A DNA stretch of 64,000 bases from Sphingomonas prati (GCF_014643515.1 NZ_BMJP01000001.1:1550001-1614000); one strand, 5' to 3'. Counted from the first letter of the stretch, positions 51,228 through 61,157 are shown. Numbers and translations are program-made. The notes: generated from the letters alone by a model not told the origin.

Positions 51228-52847
51228 ATGCTCCGCCTGTCCGACATCAAGCTCCCGCTCGACCATCCGCCGGAGGCCCTCGCCGCCGCCGTCCGCGCAC
51301 GCGTCGGGCTCGCCGACGACGCTCCCCTCGACATCGCCATCGCGCGCCGCGCCAACGATGCGCGCCGCCGCACCGCGATCCTGCTCGTCTACTCGGTCGA
51401 CATCACCGTGGCGGACGAGGACGCGATCCTCGCACGCTTCCCCGGCGACCCGCATGTCCGCCGCACGCCCGACACCGGATACCGCTTCGTCGCGCACGCC
51501 CCCGCCGGCGGCACGACGCCGCGCCCGGTCGTGATCGGCGCCGGCCCCTGCGGGCTGTTCGCCGGGCTCATCCTCGCGCAGATGGGCTACCGCCCGATCA
51601 TCCTCGATCGCGGGAAAGTGGTGCGCGAACGGACCAAGGACACCTGGGGCCTCTGGCGGCGCGGCGTGCTCGAACCCGAATCGAACGTCCAGTTCGGCGA
51701 GGGCGGCGCCGGTACCTTCTCCGACGGAAAGCTCTGGAGCCAGATCAAGGATCCGCGCTTCCTCGGCCGCAAGGTCCTGACCGAATTCGTCACCGCCGGC
51801 GCCCCGCCGGAGATCCTGACCGAGGCGCACCCCCATATCGGCACGTTCCGGCTCGTCACGATGGTCGAACATATGCGCGCCACGATCGAATCGCTCGGCG
51901 GCGAATATCGCTTCGGCACGCGCGTCGACGATCTCGACATCGACGAGGCCACCGACGGCACCCGCACGATCCGCGGGCTGCACCTGGCCGACGGCGGCTA
52001 CCTCGCCGCCTCCCGCGTCGTGCTCGCGGTCGGGCACAGCGCGCGCGACACGTTCCACATGCTCCACGACCGCGGTGTGCATGTCGAGGCGAAGCCCTTC
52101 TCGATCGGTGTCCGGATCGAACATCCGCAGGGCTGGATCGACCGCGCGCGCTTCGGCGCCTGCGCCGGCCACCCGGACCTCGGCGCCGCCGCCTACAGCC
52201 TGTCGCACCACTGCAAGAACGATCGCACGGTCTACAGCTTCTGCATGTGCCCCGGCGGCACCGTCGTCGCCGCCACGTCCGAACCCGGCCATGTCGCGAC
52301 CAACGGCATGAGCCAGTATTCGCGCGCCGAACGCAACGCCAACTCGGGCATCGTGGTGGGGATCGACCCGGCGCGCGACTTCCCCGGATCGCCGCTCGCC
52401 GGCATCGCGCTGCAACGCCACTGGGAACGCGCCGCCTTCGTCGCCGGTGGGTCGAGCTACGCCGCCCCCGGCCAGACGCTCGGCGATTTCCTCGCCGCCC
52501 GCCCGTCGACCGGCTTCGGCAGCGTCGAACCGTCCTACCGCCCCGGCGTCCACCCGACCGACCTCGCGGAGTGCCTGCCCGACTACGCGGTCGCCGCGAT
52601 GCGCGAAGCGCTGCCCGTCTTCGGCCGTCAGATCCCGGGCTACGACCACCCGGACGCGATGCTGACCGGCGTCGAAACGCGCACCTCCTCCCCCGTCCGC
52701 ATCACCCGCGGCCAGGATCATCACAGCCTCAACACCCGAAACCTGTTCCCCGCCGGCGAAGGCGCAGGCTACGCCGGCGGCATCCTCTCCGCCGCCATCG
52801 ACGGCATCAAGACCGCCGAAGCCGTCGCACTCAGCATCAACGCCTGA
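51228..52847 (+). CDS. FAD-dependent dehydrogenase of the COG2509 type
   Basis: A 539-residue protein. A ferredoxin-fold N-terminal domain of about 100 residues (LSDIKLPLDHPPEAL) is followed by the FAD motif VVIGAGPCGLFAGLILAQMGY. The family-specific runs ESNVQFGEGGAGTFSDGKL, CMCPGGTVVAATSE, TRTSSPVRITRG and LFPAGEGAGYAGGILSAAIDGIK follow. The family is widespread and uncharacterised, probably cytoplasmic. AAGG seven bases upstream supports the start. Confidence 0.9.
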   Translation: MLRLSDIKLPLDHPPEALAAAVRARVGLADDAPLDIAIARRANDARRRTAILLVYSVDITVADEDAILARFPGDPHVRRTPDTGYRFVAHAPAGGTTPRPVVIGAGPCGLFAGLILAQMGYRPIILDRGKVVRERTKDTWGLWRRGVLEPESNVQFGEGGAGTFSDGKLWSQIKDPRFLGRKVLTEFVTAGAPPEILTEAHPHIGTFRLVTMVEHMRATIESLGGEYRFGTRVDDLDIDEATDGTRTIRGLHLADGGYLAASRVVLAVGHSARDTFHMLHDRGVHVEAKPFSIGVRIEHPQGWIDRARFGACAGHPDLGAAAYSLSHHCKNDRTVYSFCMCPGGTVVAATSEPGHVATNGMSQYSRAERNANSGIVVGIDPARDFPGSPLAGIALQRHWERAAFVAGGSSYAAPGQTLGDFLAARPSTGFGSVEPSYRPGVHPTDLAECLPDYAVAAMREALPVFGRQIPGYDHPDAMLTGVETRTSSPVRITRGQDHHSLNTRNLFPAGEGAGYAGGILSAAIDGIKTAEAVALSINA

Positions 52848-52848
52848 C

Positions 52849-52917
52849 CGTTCCCCGGCGCAGGCCGGGGCCTGGACGCAACCGCTTCACCTAGCCCCCG
52901 GCCTCCGCCGGGGAACG
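52849..52917. terminator. Inverted repeat between convergent genes
   Basis: A 22-bp inverted repeat with one mismatch (52849-52870 with 52896-52917; CGTTCCCCGGCG and its complement at the outer ends) begins two bases after the dehydrogenase stop and touches the nucleosidase stop. It has no T-tract but probably ends both transcripts. Confidence 0.65.
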
Positions 52918-52918
52918 A

Positions 52919-53539
52919 TCACACCAGATCCACGACCCCAGCCAACCCATCCACCGCGACAGCCAGCTCGCGGTCCAGATGCCCCAGCAACGCCGTCCAG
53001 CCCGACAACCCATCCAGCTCCCCCGGCCCGTCCGAAACCCCGCGCAACCCGACCACCGGCACACCGAACCGCGCACAGGCCCGCACCACCGCGAACGTCT
53101 CCATATCCACCATGTCCGCGTCCACCGCGTCGAACCCGTCGCCCCACACGATGTCCGCCCCGGTCGACAGCGTCGCGGTCGGCACGCCCGGCAACGGCGT
53201 CGGTAGCGGCACGACCGCAGGATGATCCGCAAACGGCGTCACCCCACGCGCAAAGCCCAGCCGGGTCGCATCCATGTCGCGCCACGACACGCCCGACACC
53301 TGCCACACCGTACCGAGCGGACAGCGCCGCGATCCCGCCGACCCCAGCGACACCACCAGGTCCGGCCGCCGCCCTTCGCTCTCCAGCCGCTGCAACGCCG
53401 CCGCGGTCGACAGCGCCGCCTCCACCGGCCCCACGCCGGTCAGCAGTGGCGCGATCCGCCGGCGCAGTTCTGGCCCATATTCCTGTCCAACCGCCATCGC
53501 GAACAGCACGCGCCGTCCCGCAATCTCGTCCACCATCAT
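52919..53539 (-). CDS. MTA/SAH nucleosidase family protein
   Basis: A 206-residue nucleoside-phosphorylase-fold protein. LVVSLGSAGS and DMVDMETFAVVRACARFGVPVVGLRGVSDG carry the MExF purine-binding motif and the catalytic aspartate of 5'-methylthioadenosine/S-adenosylhomocysteine nucleosidases. It splits adenine from methionine-cycle by-products. Start at 53539 (tandem ATGs) with GGAG eight bases upstream. The HAD phosphatase gene lies 35 bases upstream on the same strand, so the two are likely co-transcribed. Confidence 0.86.
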   Translation of the reverse strand: MMVDEIAGRRVLFAMAVGQEYGPELRRRIAPLLTGVGPVEAALSTAAALQRLESEGRRPDLVVSLGSAGSRRCPLGTVWQVSGVSWRDMDATRLGFARGVTPFADHPAVVPLPTPLPGVPTATLSTGADIVWGDGFDAVDADMVDMETFAVVRACARFGVPVVGLRGVSDGPGELDGLSGWTALLGHLDRELAVAVDGLAGVVDLV

Positions 53540-53573
53540 CGCCCGCGCTCCACCAAGGGGGTCGCGCGACCCC

Positions 53574-54239
53574 TTAGCGCCCGAGCGGCGACCCGGCATA
53601 GTCCGCCAGCAATGCAGCGACATCGTCGTAGATCGCGATCGCCCCAGCCTTGGCCAGCACGTCGTCCGGAAACCCGCCCGACCGCACCGCCACCGCCACG
53701 ATCCCGCACTTGCCCGCCGCCTCGACGTCGTAGGGCGTATCGCCCACCACGATCACCGCGTCGGCATCGATCCCGTCCAGCTTGCCCAGCGCGGTCGAAA
53801 AGATGTCAGGCGCCGGCTTGGTGTTCTCCACATCGTCGCTGCTCGTCGTCGCGCTCACCAGATCGCGCGCGCCCAGCAGGTCGAGATAATGGTCGAGCTC
53901 GTCCTCCGACGCCGAAGACGCCAGCACGACCTTCTGCCCCAGGCCGGCGGCATGACGCAGCAGCTCGTGCGCCTTCGCGAACGGCTTTGCGCTATCGAGA
54001 TACTTCGCCTTGAACACCTTGCCGTGCGCCTCGCCCAGCGCCTCCTGACCTGCCTCGTCCAGTTCGGGCAGCAGCGTCGGGACCAGCATGTCGGTGCCCT
54101 TGCCGATCTGGTCGTGAACGACCTGCCGATCGAACGACTTGCCGATCCCGGCGAACGCCTCCTCCCACGCCAACACATGCATGTCGTTGGTATCGACCAG
54201 CGTGCCGTCGATGTCGAAGAGGATGGCCTTGATCTTCAT
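53574..54239 (-). CDS. HAD-superfamily phosphatase
   Basis: A 221-residue HAD hydrolase. FDIDGTLVDTNDMHVLAWEEAF holds the nucleophile DxDGT, VLASSAS is motif II, KPAPDIF motif III and VVGDTPYDVEAA motif IV. The cap is helical (GIGKSFDRQVVHDQIGKG), as in phosphoglycolate phosphatase and beta-phosphoglucomutase relatives. The frame is open upstream, but MKIKAILFD is the natural start. It is a cytoplasmic sugar-phosphate or related phosphatase. Confidence 0.9.
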   Translation of the reverse strand: MKIKAILFDIDGTLVDTNDMHVLAWEEAFAGIGKSFDRQVVHDQIGKGTDMLVPTLLPELDEAGQEALGEAHGKVFKAKYLDSAKPFAKAHELLRHAAGLGQKVVLASSASEDELDHYLDLLGARDLVSATTSSDDVENTKPAPDIFSTALGKLDGIDADAVIVVGDTPYDVEAAGKCGIVAVAVRSGGFPDDVLAKAGAIAIYDDVAALLADYAGSPLGR

Positions 54240-54731
54240 GGATGGGTTCCTGGATTCACGGAAGGCTGATCCGCGCATGCGACGGGATGACCGCCCACCG
54301 ATATCCCCGGGGACTGTCACATATTCGACGTATGGCGATGACAATCCAGCCACAATGCGCGGCCGGATCGATGAGTTGCATCAAGCAACCCAACAATATT
54401 CTATCTCTCAAACCTATGTTAATTCGTCCGTCGTAATGGCTGAAATGCGCCGCACGGCAGACAATCCTGTCGGCATCGATCGAACGCCCGCGAAATATTC
54501 GCCACAGGCAACTTGATGCAAATCAACATAGTAGAAACCTACCAGCATTTTCATCATGCCCGGGAACGATCCGCGGACGCAGGCGGTTGTCCTGGCATCG
54601 TCGCATCGGTTCGGTGCCACCGAGGTTGTCCTTCACGGATCACCCCGTCGCCGACCGTCCAGCGACACGCCTGCTCCCCGCGCGACTGACGCCGCGGAGC
54701 TGGTTCGACACCAAACAGACGGAGATTTTCG
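54240..54731. other. Long intergenic region upstream of the alcohol dehydrogenase
   Basis: About 490 bases between divergent genes, with an AT-rich middle (54370-54550) unlike its surroundings. I find no gene family in either strand. GGGAAC near 54559 followed by CGGTT 16 bases later is a weak match to an EcfG (general stress sigma) promoter. Confidence 0.35.
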
Positions 54732-55904
54732 ATGCGCGCACTGGTCTGGCACGGAAAAGGCGACGTTCGCGTCGATACTGTCAAGGATCCCGAGATCAAG
54801 CATCCGCGCGATGCGATCATCAAGGTGACGGCCTGCGCGATCTGCGGCTCCGATCTCCACCTCCTCGACGGCTACCAGCCCACGATGGAGGCCGGCGACA
54901 TCCTCGGTCACGAAAATATGGGCGAAGTCGTCGCCCTCGGGTCTGAAGTCACCAACCTGAAGATCGGCGACCGCGTCGTCGTCCCGTTCACGATCAGCTG
55001 CGGCGAATGCTTCTTCTGCAAGAAGGGGCTGTTTTCCGCGTGCGAACGGACCAATCCGAATTCGGACCTCGCGATCGCGGCGATGGGCCATTCGCCCGCC
55101 GGCCTGTTCGGGTTCAGCCACATGCTCGGCGGCTATTGCGGCGGCCAGGCCGAATATCTCCGCGTGCCGATGGCCGATTTCGGTCCGATCAAGGTGCCGG
55201 ACAACGTCACCGACGAACAGGCGCTGTTCCTGTCGGACATCTTCCCGACCGGCTACATGGCCGCCGAGAATGCGAATATCGAAGAGGGCGACACCGTCGC
55301 GATCTGGGGCTGCGGTCCGGTTGGCCAGTTCGCGATCCGCTCCGCGCTGATGCTCGGTGCCGGCCGCGTGATCGCGATCGACGAAGTACCGGAACGGCTC
55401 GCCATGGCCGAGGCCGGCGGTGCCGAGACGATCAACTTCGCCGAGGTCGAGAGCGTCTATGACGAACTGCAGTTCCGAACCAAGGGTCGCGGGCCGGACA
55501 GCTGCATCGACTCGGTCGGTGCCGAAGCATCGGGCCATGGCTCGGTGGATGCGGTGATCGACAAGGTGAAGGCCGCGGCCTTCCTCGCCACCGACCGTGT
55601 CCATGTGCTGCGCGAAGCGATCATGAGCTGCCGGATGGGCGGCACCGTCTCGATCCCCGGCGTCTATGTCGGCATGGGCGACAAGATTCCGATCGGCGCG
55701 ATGATGAACAAGGGCCTGACCATCAAGACCGGCCAGACCCACGTCCAGGCCTATACCCGGCCGCTGCTCGCCCGGATCGAGGCGGGCGACATCGACCCGA
55801 GCTTCGTCGTGACCCACCCGGCCAGCCTTGAGGATGCGCCGGAAATGTACCAGAAGTTCCGCGACAAGCAGGACGGCGTGATCAAGGTCGTGCTGCGCCC
55901 CTGA
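54732..55904 (+). CDS. Zinc-dependent alcohol dehydrogenase (formaldehyde-dehydrogenase-like MDR)
   Basis: A 390-residue medium-chain dehydrogenase. [11 protein letters not shown] and [12 protein letters not shown] hold the catalytic zinc ligands, and [15 protein letters not shown] holds the four structural cysteines. [20 protein letters not shown] is the NAD site. The insertion [21 protein letters not shown] and the long C-terminal half ([11 protein letters not shown]) resemble glutathione-independent formaldehyde dehydrogenase relatives. The true substrate is unknown. GGAG seven bases upstream sets the start. Confidence 0.92.
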   Translation: MRALVWHGKGDVRVDTVKDPEIKHPRDAIIKVTACAICGSDLHLLDGYQPTMEAGDILGHENMGEVVALGSEVTNLKIGDRVVVPFTISCGECFFCKKGLFSACERTNPNSDLAIAAMGHSPAGLFGFSHMLGGYCGGQAEYLRVPMADFGPIKVPDNVTDEQALFLSDIFPTGYMAAENANIEEGDTVAIWGCGPVGQFAIRSALMLGAGRVIAIDEVPERLAMAEAGGAETINFAEVESVYDELQFRTKGRGPDSCIDSVGAEASGHGSVDAVIDKVKAAAFLATDRVHVLREAIMSCRMGGTVSIPGVYVGMGDKIPIGAMMNKGLTIKTGQTHVQAYTRPLLARIEAGDIDPSFVVTHPASLEDAPEMYQKFRDKQDGVIKVVLRP

Positions 55905-55992
55905 TCCCGACCCGACCCGAACGATACCGCTCCGCGCCAGACGCGGGGCGGTATCGTCCGTTCTGGCTGCTGCCACATTCGAAGGAACGACG

Positions 55993-56430
55993 ATGAGCGA
56001 CACGGTCCCCACCCCCGTCCCCGGCAATCCCGAAACCAAGGGCCAGCCCGACGGCGTCTCCGGCTCCCCCGGCAATGGCGAGCCGCACGGCCGCTCGGTC
56101 ATGGGTGAAAGCGGCGGTGCCGCCTATCCCAATCCGCATTCCAAGACCGCCGACGTCAACGACGACAGCCCGTCGACCGATCAGTCCGGCGAACCGACCG
56201 AGGACATCAGCGAACCCGGCACCGTCATCGGCACGATCGGGAGCGAAGTCGCGGACCGTGATCGGCCGCTCCCCGTGCCGGCCCCCGACCGCCAGACACG
56301 CGAAGTGAAGACCGAGACCGGATCCTTCACCGTCCTCGAAACCGACGGCGTGGCGCAGGCCGCGACCACCGGCAAGATCGGCACCGATGCACCGTACGAG
56401 CGCGAGCAGGAACAGCCCGGTTCCGGCTGA
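55993..56430 (+). CDS. Hypothetical disordered, acidic protein
   Basis: A 145-residue hydrophilic protein rich in Pro, Gly, Glu, Asp, Ser and Thr, with no hydrophobic segment and no known domain. The motif HGRSVMGESGGAAYPNPHS looks conserved-like. AAGGA eight bases before ATG supports translation. It follows the dehydrogenase by 88 bases. Such proteins are often stress-related in this group; that is inference. Confidence 0.65.
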   Translation: MSDTVPTPVPGNPETKGQPDGVSGSPGNGEPHGRSVMGESGGAAYPNPHSKTADVNDDSPSTDQSGEPTEDISEPGTVIGTIGSEVADRDRPLPVPAPDRQTREVKTETGSFTVLETDGVAQAATTGKIGTDAPYEREQEQPGSG

Positions 56431-56456
56431 TCCCGCCGCGCCAGGGCCGGTCGCAC

Positions 56457-57458
56457 CTACACTGCTAGATGCGACCGGCTCATCCGCAACGTGACGATCA
56501 GGCCGTCCTCCTCCCACTCATAGTCGATCTTGCCGCCCAGCTGCCCCGCGACGCTGCGATCGACCAGCCGGGTGCCGAACCCGCTCTTGGCCGGCGGCGC
56601 CTTCACCGGCGGCCCGCCGCGCTCGACCCAGGTCACCACTACGTCGTTGCCGTCCGACGCGCTCGTCACGTCCAGCGTGCCTTCGGGGGCCGACAGAGCG
56701 CCATATTTGATCGAATTGGTCGCCAGTTCGTGGATCACCAGCGCCAGCCCCATCGCCGCCGCCTGCCCCACGCCCATCCGCTCCACCGACACGCGGATCC
56801 GCCCCGAAAACGCGCCCATGTCGTCATAGGGCTTCAGGACGACCGACAGCAGGTCGCCCAGCAGCGCGGCATCGCCCTGCCCCTCCGGCAATGGCCGGAC
56901 CAGGTCGTGCGCACGGCCCAGTGCGGACAGCCGCTCGGTCAGCTGGCTCGCCATGTCCTCCATGTTGCTCGCCGACCGTGACGTGATCGCGGTCAGGCCC
57001 GTGGCGATCGTCAGCAGGTTCTTGACCCGGTGGCTCATCTCGCCGGCCAGCAGTTCATGACCTTCCTCGGCCTGCTTGCGGCCCGTCACGTCCAGGAAGA
57101 TGCCGAACATCGTCCGCCCGACGATGCCGACATCGTCACCCTCGCCGCGCGCCGCGATCCAGCGCACCTCCTGGCCCACCATGATCCGGAAATCGGTCTC
57201 GTACCGGCCCAGCGTCGCGCGCGTCGCGTTGAACGCGGCGCGCACCCGGTCGCGGTCGGCGGGGTGGATGTTGGCGGACAGTTCCTCGAACCCGACGTCG
57301 GCCCGCCACTCCATGCCCCACAGCGCGAAGCCCTGCTTATCCATGGTGAACGCGTCGCTGTCGACGTTCCACGCCCATAACGCGACACCGGCCGCGTTGA
57401 CCGCCAGGCGCAGATGCTCGGGCGACCAGACATGCGCCTTGGGTATTTCCTTGATCAT
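56457..57458 (-). CDS. PAS-domain HWE-family histidine kinase
   Basis: A 333-residue soluble kinase. The PAS domain covers residues 10-130 (AGVALWAWNVDSDAF; GMEWRADVGFEELSANIHPADRDRV). The phosphoacceptor histidine is in GEMSHRVKNLL, the N-box is HELATNSIKYGAL, and VTWVERGGP supplies the HWE family's WxE. HWE kinases act in light, stress and general stress response pathways. No membrane segment, so it senses inside the cell. ATG at 57458 has GGAG four bases upstream. It is divergent from the LOV kinase gene. Confidence 0.92.
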   Translation of the reverse strand: MIKEIPKAHVWSPEHLRLAVNAAGVALWAWNVDSDAFTMDKQGFALWGMEWRADVGFEELSANIHPADRDRVRAAFNATRATLGRYETDFRIMVGQEVRWIAARGEGDDVGIVGRTMFGIFLDVTGRKQAEEGHELLAGEMSHRVKNLLTIATGLTAITSRSASNMEDMASQLTERLSALGRAHDLVRPLPEGQGDAALLGDLLSVVLKPYDDMGAFSGRIRVSVERMGVGQAAAMGLALVIHELATNSIKYGALSAPEGTLDVTSASDGNDVVVTWVERGGPPVKAPPAKSGFGTRLVDRSVAGQLGGKIDYEWEEDGLIVTLRMSRSHLAV

Positions 57459-57654
57459 TGGACTCCCCAGAACGCACCGCACGATGCTTGCATAGACCCG
57501 GCAAACGGCTTGGCAAAGCCTCGCGCGGCCCGCAACCCGGCGTTTCCATGCAGCCGGACTATTTCTGCTTCGCCGCCACGAACCTCGGCTCCATTGCGGT
57601 CGCCGCGATCATAACCTAGGTAAACTTTCTCTATTTCTTCGCGAGCAGGCGGCC

Positions 57655-60243
57655 TTGACCGACACGAACGATCACGCCGCCACTGGCGTGCCGAAAATGA
57701 CGGCCGATGCCGCGCGCATCGCGGCCGAACTGGTGGGGGAGGACGTCGGCACCGATCCGTTCGTCGCCGCCGTGCGCGCCACGCGCATGCCGATGATCGT
57801 CACCAACCCGCGGTTGCCCGACAATCCGGTGGTGTTCGTCAACAACGCCTTCTGCCGACTCTCCGGTTATGAGCGGGACGAGATCCTCGGCCGCAACTGC
57901 CGCTTCCTCCAGGGTCCCGAAACCGATCCGGCGACGGTCCGGCGGATCCGCGACGCGGTGTCGCGCGTCGAACCGATCGAAATCGACATTCGCAACCACC
58001 GCAAGGACGGCGAACCGTTCTGGAACCGCCTGCTGCTGGCGCCGGTCTACGACACCGAAGGCGTGCTCGCCTATTTCTTCGCCAGCCAGCTGAACGTCAC
58101 GGTCGAACGCGAACGGTTGCAGGGGCTGGAGTCGAGCAACGCCTCGCTGATGGCCGAACTGACCGACCGGCTGACCGCGCAGGACCAGCATGAACGCGAA
58201 CTCGCCTTCACCCTGAAGGCCGCGCGGTTCGGCACCTGGAGCCTGGAGATCGCCACCAACCGGCTGACCGCGTCGGCCACCTGCAAGGAAATCTTCGGTC
58301 GCCCGGTGGAGCAGCCGTTCACCTACGAAGATCGGCTCGCCGCGATCCATCCGGACGATCGCGCCAAGAGCATCGACGAAGTGCGGCGCTGCGTCGAAAA
58401 CGGGACCGATTACGACGTCACCTACCGCATCGTCCGCCCCGACGGCGAAATGCGCTGGATCGGGTCGCGCGGCCAACCCTTCTACAACGCAGCGGGCCAG
58501 GCGATCCGCATCGCCGGCGTGTCGACCGACATCACCGACAAGACGCGCAGCGACGCGATGCGCGCGGCGCTGGTCGAATTGGGCGACGTGTTCCGCGACA
58601 CCGTCGAACCCGACGACATCCTGTTCTCCGCCGCACGCATCATCGGGCGCACGCTCGGCGTCTGCCGCGTGGGCTACGGCGAGGTCGACACCATCGCCGA
58701 AACCATGGCCGTCGCGCGCGACTGGACCGCGCCCGGCATCGCCTCGCTCGCCGGCACGCTGCGCTTCCGCGATTACGGCAGCTATATCGACGACCTGAAA
58801 TGCGGCGAGGAAGTGTGCTTCGCCGACGCACGCACCGATCCGCGCACCGCCGCCCACGCTCCTGCGCTGGAGGCGATCAGCGCGCGCGCCATGATGAACA
58901 TGCCGCTGATCGAACATGGCGAATTCGTCGCGATGCTGTTCCTCCACGACGGCGGCCACCGCCGCTGGCGCGACGACGAGATCTCCTTCATCCGCGAAGT
59001 CGCCGAACGCACCCGCATCGCGGCCGAACGCCGCCGCGCCGAACATGAACTGTCCGCGCTCGCCGCCTCGCTCGAACAGCAGGTCGTGGCGCGGACCAGC
59101 GAGCTGCAGAACGCCGAAGACGCGCTCCGCCAGTCACAGAAGATGGAGGCGGTCGGCCAGCTGACCGGCGGCGTCGCGCATGATTTCAACAACCTGCTCA
59201 CCGTCATCCGCTCCGCCACCGATCTGCTCAAGCGACCGGGGCTCAGCGCAGAACGGCGCGAACGCTATATCGACGCGATCTCCGACACGGCGGACCGCGC
59301 GGCCAAGCTGACCGGCCAGCTGCTCGCCTTCGCCCGCCGCCAGGCGCTGAAGCCCGAGGTCATCGACGTCGGGCAGAGCCTGCGCATCATCTCCGACATG
59401 CTCGGCACGCTCACCGGATCGCGGATCGTGATCGACATCGATCAGCCGGAGATGCCCTGCTTCACCAACGTCGATCCCAGCCAGCTCGACACCGCGCTCG
59501 TCAACATGTCGGTCAACGCGCGCGACGCGATGGGCGGCGCCGGCCGGCTGGCGATCACCGTGCGCCCCGCAACGCAGATCCCGGCGATCCTCGCCGAACC
59601 CGCCATCACCGGCCGCTTCGTCGCGATCGCGATCAGCGACACCGGTTCGGGCATCGATCCCGACAAGCTCGACCGCATCTTCGAACCGTTCTTCACGACC
59701 AAGGCGGTCGGTCAGGGTACCGGCCTCGGCCTCAGCCAGGTGTTCGGCTTCGCGAAGCAGTCGGGCGGCGACATCCGCGTCGAAAGCCGGCTCGGCCACG
59801 GCACCACCTTCACGCTCTATCTGCCCGAGGTCGACGAGGAAGAGCCCGCCGCCGCCGCCGACATCGCGGAAGGCCCCGCCGACGGCCAGGGCCTGCGCGT
59901 GCTGGTGGTCGAGGACAATCACGAGGTCGGCCAGTTCACGACCCAGTCGCTCGCCGAACTCGGCTACGTCACCATCCTGGCGTCCGACGCACAGGAGGCG
60001 CTCGCCGAACTCGCCAGCGACGCCGGCCGCTTCGACATCGTGTTCTCCGACGTCGTCATGCCCGGCATGAACGGCATCGCCCTGGCCAGCACGATCCGCG
60101 AAACCTACCCCCACCTCCCCGTCGTGCTGACCTCGGGCTACAGCAACGTCCTCGTCCAGGACGGCACCCACGGCTTCGAACTCCTCCACAAACCCTACAG
60201 CGTCGAACAGGTCTCCCGCGTCCTCCGCAACGCGGCGGGGTAA
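57655..60243 (+). CDS. LOV-PAS-GAF hybrid histidine kinase with receiver domain
   Basis: An 862-residue soluble sensor. The LOV domain (residues about 36-140) has GRNCRFLQG, with C82 as the flavin-adduct cysteine, so it should sense blue light. A PAS domain (180-300) and a GAF domain (310-460) follow. The kinase has H509 in GGVAHDFNNLL and an ATPase with DTGSGI and GTGLGLSQVFGF. A C-terminal receiver carries D799 in FSDVVMPGMNG. The start is taken as TTG at 57655 behind AGGCGG; ATG at 57697 is the alternative, and both keep the LOV domain whole. The output regulator is not encoded nearby. Confidence 0.92.
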   Translation: MTDTNDHAATGVPKMTADAARIAAELVGEDVGTDPFVAAVRATRMPMIVTNPRLPDNPVVFVNNAFCRLSGYERDEILGRNCRFLQGPETDPATVRRIRDAVSRVEPIEIDIRNHRKDGEPFWNRLLLAPVYDTEGVLAYFFASQLNVTVERERLQGLESSNASLMAELTDRLTAQDQHERELAFTLKAARFGTWSLEIATNRLTASATCKEIFGRPVEQPFTYEDRLAAIHPDDRAKSIDEVRRCVENGTDYDVTYRIVRPDGEMRWIGSRGQPFYNAAGQAIRIAGVSTDITDKTRSDAMRAALVELGDVFRDTVEPDDILFSAARIIGRTLGVCRVGYGEVDTIAETMAVARDWTAPGIASLAGTLRFRDYGSYIDDLKCGEEVCFADARTDPRTAAHAPALEAISARAMMNMPLIEHGEFVAMLFLHDGGHRRWRDDEISFIREVAERTRIAAERRRAEHELSALAASLEQQVVARTSELQNAEDALRQSQKMEAVGQLTGGVAHDFNNLLTVIRSATDLLKRPGLSAERRERYIDAISDTADRAAKLTGQLLAFARRQALKPEVIDVGQSLRIISDMLGTLTGSRIVIDIDQPEMPCFTNVDPSQLDTALVNMSVNARDAMGGAGRLAITVRPATQIPAILAEPAITGRFVAIAISDTGSGIDPDKLDRIFEPFFTTKAVGQGTGLGLSQVFGFAKQSGGDIRVESRLGHGTTFTLYLPEVDEEEPAAAADIAEGPADGQGLRVLVVEDNHEVGQFTTQSLAELGYVTILASDAQEALAELASDAGRFDIVFSDVVMPGMNGIALASTIRETYPHLPVVLTSGYSNVLVQDGTHGFELLHKPYSVEQVSRVLRNAAG

Positions 60244-60279
60244 AGCGCAACCGACTTCGGATTTACCCACCCCCGAAAC

Positions 60280-60590
60280 CCGTTCGGTTCGAGCCTGTCG
60301 AGAACGCCACGCAACGCTCGCCACAAACCCACACCCGACCGCCCATCCCGAGCGAAGTCGAGGGCCCCTTCGAGCGAAGCCGAGAAGCCAACAGCACCCT
60401 ACGAGCGCGGTGGTCGGAGGTTACCCAACCCGTGTTCCGTTCGGTTCGAGCCTGTCGATAACCCTGCGTAACGTTCTCGACAGGCTCGAACCGAACGGAT
60501 CATGGGTAAGCCTCAAACTTAAAACCCGCCCATCCCGAACGAAGTCGAGTGACCCTTCGAGCGAAGCCGAGAAGCCAGCAGCACCCCGGA
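60280..60590. repeat. Cluster of dispersed palindromic repeats
   Basis: Three GTTCGAGCCTGTCGA-type units and two CCATCCCGA-x-CGAAGTCGAG/CTTCGAGCGAAGCCGAGAA units fill the gap between the LOV kinase and cobC. A 23-bp perfect hairpin (60436-60458 with 60477-60499) is formed by two units in opposite orientation and may end both convergent transcripts. Confidence 0.85.
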
Positions 60591-60608
60591 ACCAACGCCA
60601 GCAGGCAG

Positions 60609-61157
60609 CTACCGAGCTACCTCCAAAACCTCGCCCAGCCCCGGCACGAACTCGATCATTCGCTCCAACGGCGCCCCAGCCCAGGCCGCCCGCAACGCCG
60701 CAATCGGCCCCCCATGCGCCACCACCAACACCACCCCAGCCCGCGGCAAAGCCTCCCAAGCCGCCAGCGCACGCAAAGACAGATCCAAGCCCGTCTCCCC
60801 ACCCCCAGGCCGAAACCCGGTCGGATCGGTCATGATCCGGTCCATCAGATCGCCGGTCTCACGCCAGATCGCATCCCACCGCCGCCCCTCCCAGGACCCG
60901 AAATCGCGCTCCAGCCACCGCGCATCGCCCAGCACCGAACACCCCACCCGACCAGCAGCCCGCTCCGCCAACCGCCGCGTCCGCACCGCCCCGGAATGCA
61001 CCACCACATCCGGCCGCCGAGCACTCAAATCCTCCACCAGCCCGCGCGCCAGCAAAGCCCCCGCCCGGCTCCACCCCATGTCGGACCGCCCGTAACACCG
61101 CCCGACCCAGGCCCGCGCCACCGGCGGATGCCGCACCAGCAGCACGGTCCCGCTCAC
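60609..61157 (-). CDS. cobC: Histidine phosphatase, probable alpha-ribazole phosphatase
   Basis: A 182-residue phosphoglycerate-mutase-fold enzyme. LLVRHPPVARAWVGRCYGRSD contains the RHP variant of the RHG phosphohistidine motif, WLERDFGSWEGRRWDAI the catalytic glutamate region and VAHGGPIAALRA the second histidine. Being last in a run with cobQ, cobT and cobS it should dephosphorylate alpha-ribazole phosphate or cobalamin 5'-phosphate. GTG at 61157 overlaps the cobS stop (GTGA), which fixes the start. Confidence 0.87.
   Translation of the reverse strand: MSGTVLLVRHPPVARAWVGRCYGRSDMGWSRAGALLARGLVEDLSARRPDVVVHSGAVRTRRLAERAAGRVGCSVLGDARWLERDFGSWEGRRWDAIWRETGDLMDRIMTDPTGFRPGGGETGLDLSLRALAAWEALPRAGVVLVVAHGGPIAALRAAWAGAPLERMIEFVPGLGEVLEVAR

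Noticed and set aside
54555-54585. EcfG-type stress promoter before the alcohol dehydrogenase
   Set aside because: The -10 element only partly matches CGTT and lies about 150 bases from the start codon; evidence is too weak for a call.
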